Below, in pieces: positions 11,200 through 12,627 of a stretch of DNA of 12,627 nt; position 1 is the first letter of the stretch; each line of letters begins with the position of its first letter. The translations under genes and the position numbers were made by a program. A model generated the notes under the pieces. That model was given only the letters and a program-made list of their open reading frames with translations, had not been told where the DNA came from and ran no database searches. Origin of the DNA: Deltaproteobacteria bacterium (GTDB lineage: Bacteria > Desulfobacterota > DSM-4660 > Desulfatiglandales > HGW-15); assembly GCA_019308985.1 (NCBI GenBank), contig JAFDHB010000178.1, forward strand, positions 1 to 12,627, read 5' to 3'.

Positions 11200-11441
11200 A
11201 GAGTGAGCAGTAAGCAGTAAACAGTGAGCACAGGGAAAGGGAGATACGAGTGACGAGAGACAAGGGTCTGTCTGGTTCATCTGGTCTATTCGGTCTGTTT
11301 GGTCTATTCGGTCTATTCGGGGTTCCGGGTCTGGCGGGTCTCGTCTCTCGTTTCTCGTGACTTGTCACATTCTTCTGCTTACCACTCTCTTTTTGGCACC
11401 CCGGTTGAACACCCGGGGGGTTCCCAGTCTCGCAGGGCAGA
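11200..11441. repeat. Repeat mosaic: heptamers, TGACGAGAGAC copies, 9-bp repeats, palindrome
   Basis: In order: GTGAGCAGTAAGCAGTAAAC heptamers (11200-11231); GATACGAGTGACGAGAGACA; 9-bp units such as GGTCTATTCGGTCTGTTTGG (11264-11322); GTCTCGTCTCTCGTTTCTCG (11337-11357); and the left arm of the large palindrome, GGCACCCCGGTTGAACACCC, with a changed right arm (11396-11441). No gene is supported. The mosaic abuts the remnant gene on one side and the HepT stop codon on the other. Confidence 0.7.
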
Positions 11442-11451
11442 AGGGCTTGTG

Positions 11452-11868
11452 TCATAGCAACCGCACGACCTGATTTGAAAACTCCTCAAGGTCATCTATG
11501 TCATTCTTAATGATCTCGTATACCTGACCGTAGTCAATATCCCAATAGAGATGTACCAGCCTATTCCTGAATCGGGCCATCTGCGATAATCTAACAGCCA
11601 AATCCGGATCAATAAGGTGTTCATCCCCGAGGAACTGAAAACACTCGGCATAGTCTTCCGGGACCTTCTTCAACTCCTTCGCACTGATGTGATAACAGAT
11701 ATTGAGGGCGGCTTCTATTGCCGTCAGCAGGCGGGATCGAGCAATGTCCTGGCTGTCTTCGTCCGAGAGGAAGTCTTCTTTGCTAACTTCTTGAAAGCGC
11801 CTGAGGCGAATCAACGACTTGGAGATGTCCTGCAGTCTTGCTCGTATTCGATCATGATCGAGCTTCAT
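11452..11868 (-). CDS. hepT: HepT-like HEPN (DUF86) toxin
   Basis: A 138-residue DUF86/HepT protein. The catalytic RNase motif R-x4-H-x-Y is complete: R101, H106 and Y108 in FRNRLVHLYWDIDY, where the tyrosine is the residue AMP-modified by MntA in characterised systems. Other helices: the leading MKLDHDRIRARLQDISKSLI, IARSRLLTAIEAALNICYHI and the C-terminal VYEIIKNDIDDLEEF. The length is normal for the family. It overlaps the upstream MntA-like gene by 17 bp. In contrast to the shortened HEPN at 2092-2328 this one looks fully functional. Confidence 0.92.
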   Translation of the reverse strand: MKLDHDRIRARLQDISKSLIRLRRFQEVSKEDFLSDEDSQDIARSRLLTAIEAALNICYHISAKELKKVPEDYAECFQFLGDEHLIDPDLAVRLSQMARFRNRLVHLYWDIDYGQVYEIIKNDIDDLEEFSNQVVRLL

Positions 11869-12301
11869 AGGTAAATGCCTCTCTTGTGTGGTAGAGGAGG
11901 ATAGGTTTTATGTCTAGATATCGACTTATTACTCTCATGCAAAAATCTGCCCTTAAATCCGGGGCCCTATCCACAAGGAGGCGGCCCCGAATGGCTCTAT
12001 ATCGAAATGCAATAGAAGCTGAGTTCAGCAGCCTCACCTCAAGGGGAAATGTCACACTCAAGATCTTCTCAAGAGCGTCTTCTAATCCAATTTCATAGGT
12101 ATATCGGATCGTTTTCACATCTTCCTGCCTTAAGAAAACCCCGATGTCCAAGTCCCTAAAATAGGGCGCCTCAACAAATGAGCCATGGGCGTAAGCAAAG
12201 AGAATTTCCTCCCGGGTCTCTAGGTATTTTCCCGCTCGCCTGAGGAGTTCTTCTCTTTTCTCCATCGTCATACTACAAGTAATGATCTTATTGTTATCCA
12301 A
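11852..12301 (-). CDS. mntA: MntA-like nucleotidyltransferase antitoxin
   Basis: A 149-residue MNT-fold protein. The motif AHGSFVEAPYFRDLDIGVFL gives G40, S41, D50 and D52; the loop is two residues shorter than the usual GS-x10-DxD, as in the 'GSF-x-x-G-x-x-FRDIDV' subgroup. The third acidic position appears to be Glu (E88 in PLEVRLLN). It is expected to AMPylate the tyrosine of the downstream HepT and so block its RNase activity. I keep the TTG at 12301, which has GGGAG six bases upstream, but the ATGs at 12271 and 12265 are possible. The upstream sequence is repeat-derived, and no promoter was recognised. Confidence 0.87.
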   Translation of the reverse strand: MDNNKIITCSMTMEKREELLRRAGKYLETREEILFAYAHGSFVEAPYFRDLDIGVFLRQEDVKTIRYTYEIGLEDALEKILSVTFPLEVRLLNSASIAFRYRAIRGRLLVDRAPDLRADFCMRVISRYLDIKPILLYHTREAFTYEARS

Positions 12302-12318
12302 AATGGGCTCCCGCGGTT

Positions 12319-12548
12319 GGCCTATCTGGTCTGTTTGGTCTGTCTGGTCTGTCTGGTTGATCTTGTCACTCGTTACTCGTCACTCGTCACTTCTTCTTGT
12401 CGCAACAACATGTTGCTCCTACAGGAAGAGGCGGGGATCGCGGCAAGATGCCGCTCCCACGTCGTCGGTCTTCGGTCGTCTGTGCTTTATCCGTCTGCTC
12501 ACTTTCCCCTTCTGCTCACTTCCTTTTGCTTACTGCTTACTCATCACC
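12319..12548. repeat. Second repeat mosaic
   Basis: It contains 9-bp repeats GGTCTGTTTGGTCTGTCTGG (12327-12361); GTCACTCGTTACTCGTCACT copies (12366-12391); two GCTCC-type palindromes, CAACAACATGTTGCTCC (12403-12419) and GCGGCAAGATGCCGCTCCC (12438-12456); and inverted heptamers CTGCTCACTTCC and GCTTACTGCTTAC (12495-12548). The building blocks are those of 11131-11441, in another order and orientation. No gene is supported between 12302 and 12560. Confidence 0.7.
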
Positions 12549-12560
12549 TTCTTGCAGTCC

Positions 12561-12627
12561 CTATGGTGTCGGAAGGATATGGAAGTAGCGCCTAATGAAG
12601 GACTTCTTTTCACCCTCCTTTGCACCG
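12561..12627 (-). CDS. Possible C-terminal end of a minus-strand gene
   Basis: From the window edge to a TAG at 12561-12563 the minus strand is open and would end GAKEGEKKSFIRRYFHILPT-P. It is only 21 residues and no family is recognised. A plus-strand ATG at 12579 (MEVAPNEGLLF...) is an alternative reading of the same bases. Listed only because all other genes run this way. Confidence 0.18.
   Translation of the reverse strand, partial: GAKEGEKKSFIRRYFHILPTP

Noticed and set aside
11123..11455. N-terminal part of the long frame ending at 10943 as a real protein
   Set aside because: It is translated palindromes and microrepeats; only the last 50 or so residues belong to a known family.
12579..12627. 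Plus-strand gene start at the right edge
   Set aside because: Only 16 codons are visible, the GGAAGGA lies too close to the ATG, and all other genes run on the minus strand.

Overview
The window is a dense, single-strand accessory region: every credible gene lies on the minus strand. It is built almost entirely of small two-gene modules of toxin-antitoxin (TA) or TA-like type, separated by repeat-rich spacers. The gene families (DUF5615/DUF433, HEPN/MNT, VapBC with ribbon-helix-helix or AbrB antitoxins, four-helix bundle proteins, EPS-associated MarR-type regulators, a stand-alone APS kinase) and the interspersed palindromes and 7-9 bp microrepeats suggest a chromosomal island of a free-living, probably anaerobic bacterium. 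A deltaproteobacterial (Desulfobacterota-like) or similar environmental lineage fits best. This placement is inference; there is no rRNA or phylogenetic marker here.

Layout from left to right. 1-590: the C-terminal half of an EPS-type MarR regulator, cut off by an array of four 50-bp palindromic units set in 9-bp repeats. 588-1335: DUF5615 toxin and DUF433 antitoxin with a good promoter, bracketed by 36-bp direct repeats. 1410-2091: a four-helix bundle gene and a possible transposase scrap. 2092-2642: MNT plus an internally shortened HEPN. 2855-3645: RHH/PIN (VapBC) with promoter. 3838-4013: a second palindrome array. 4096-4765: FitAB-like RHH/PIN pair with promoter. 4885-4998: structured repeat. 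5110-5869: nucleotidyltransferase and its small partner. 6011-6616: APS kinase (cysC). 6734-7353: second DUF5615/DUF433 pair. 7620-8144: second MarR-EPS gene, frameshifted by an insert of about 106 bp but with a well-preserved promoter and palindrome. 8164-8668: structured repeats and a MITE-like element. 8697-9437: PIN with a Cys/His insertion plus AbrB antitoxin behind a two-site operator. 9685-10764: long coiled-coil protein. 10943-11440: four-helix bundle remnant capped by a mosaic of repeats. 11452-12301: HepT/MntA pair. 12302-12627: more repeats and the possible end of another minus-strand gene.

How it works together: each module is a short, translationally coupled operon (overlaps of 4-17 bp, including ATGA and TTGA junctions). 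Several have their own sigma70-like promoter with exactly 17-bp spacing and inverted or repeated sites over the promoter, as expected of autoregulated antitoxin operons. Between modules, the repeats often sit exactly where a gene has lost one end (MarR-EPS copy 1, four-helix bundle copy 2), so they look like scars of repeated insertion, deletion and recombination. No integrase, complete transposase, CRISPR array, tRNA or rRNA gene was seen. The most unusual material is the repeat system: several palindrome families share the same ends (CCCCG(G)T... and ...ACGGGGCA) and occur as tandem arrays inside a fixed 9-bp-repeat frame.
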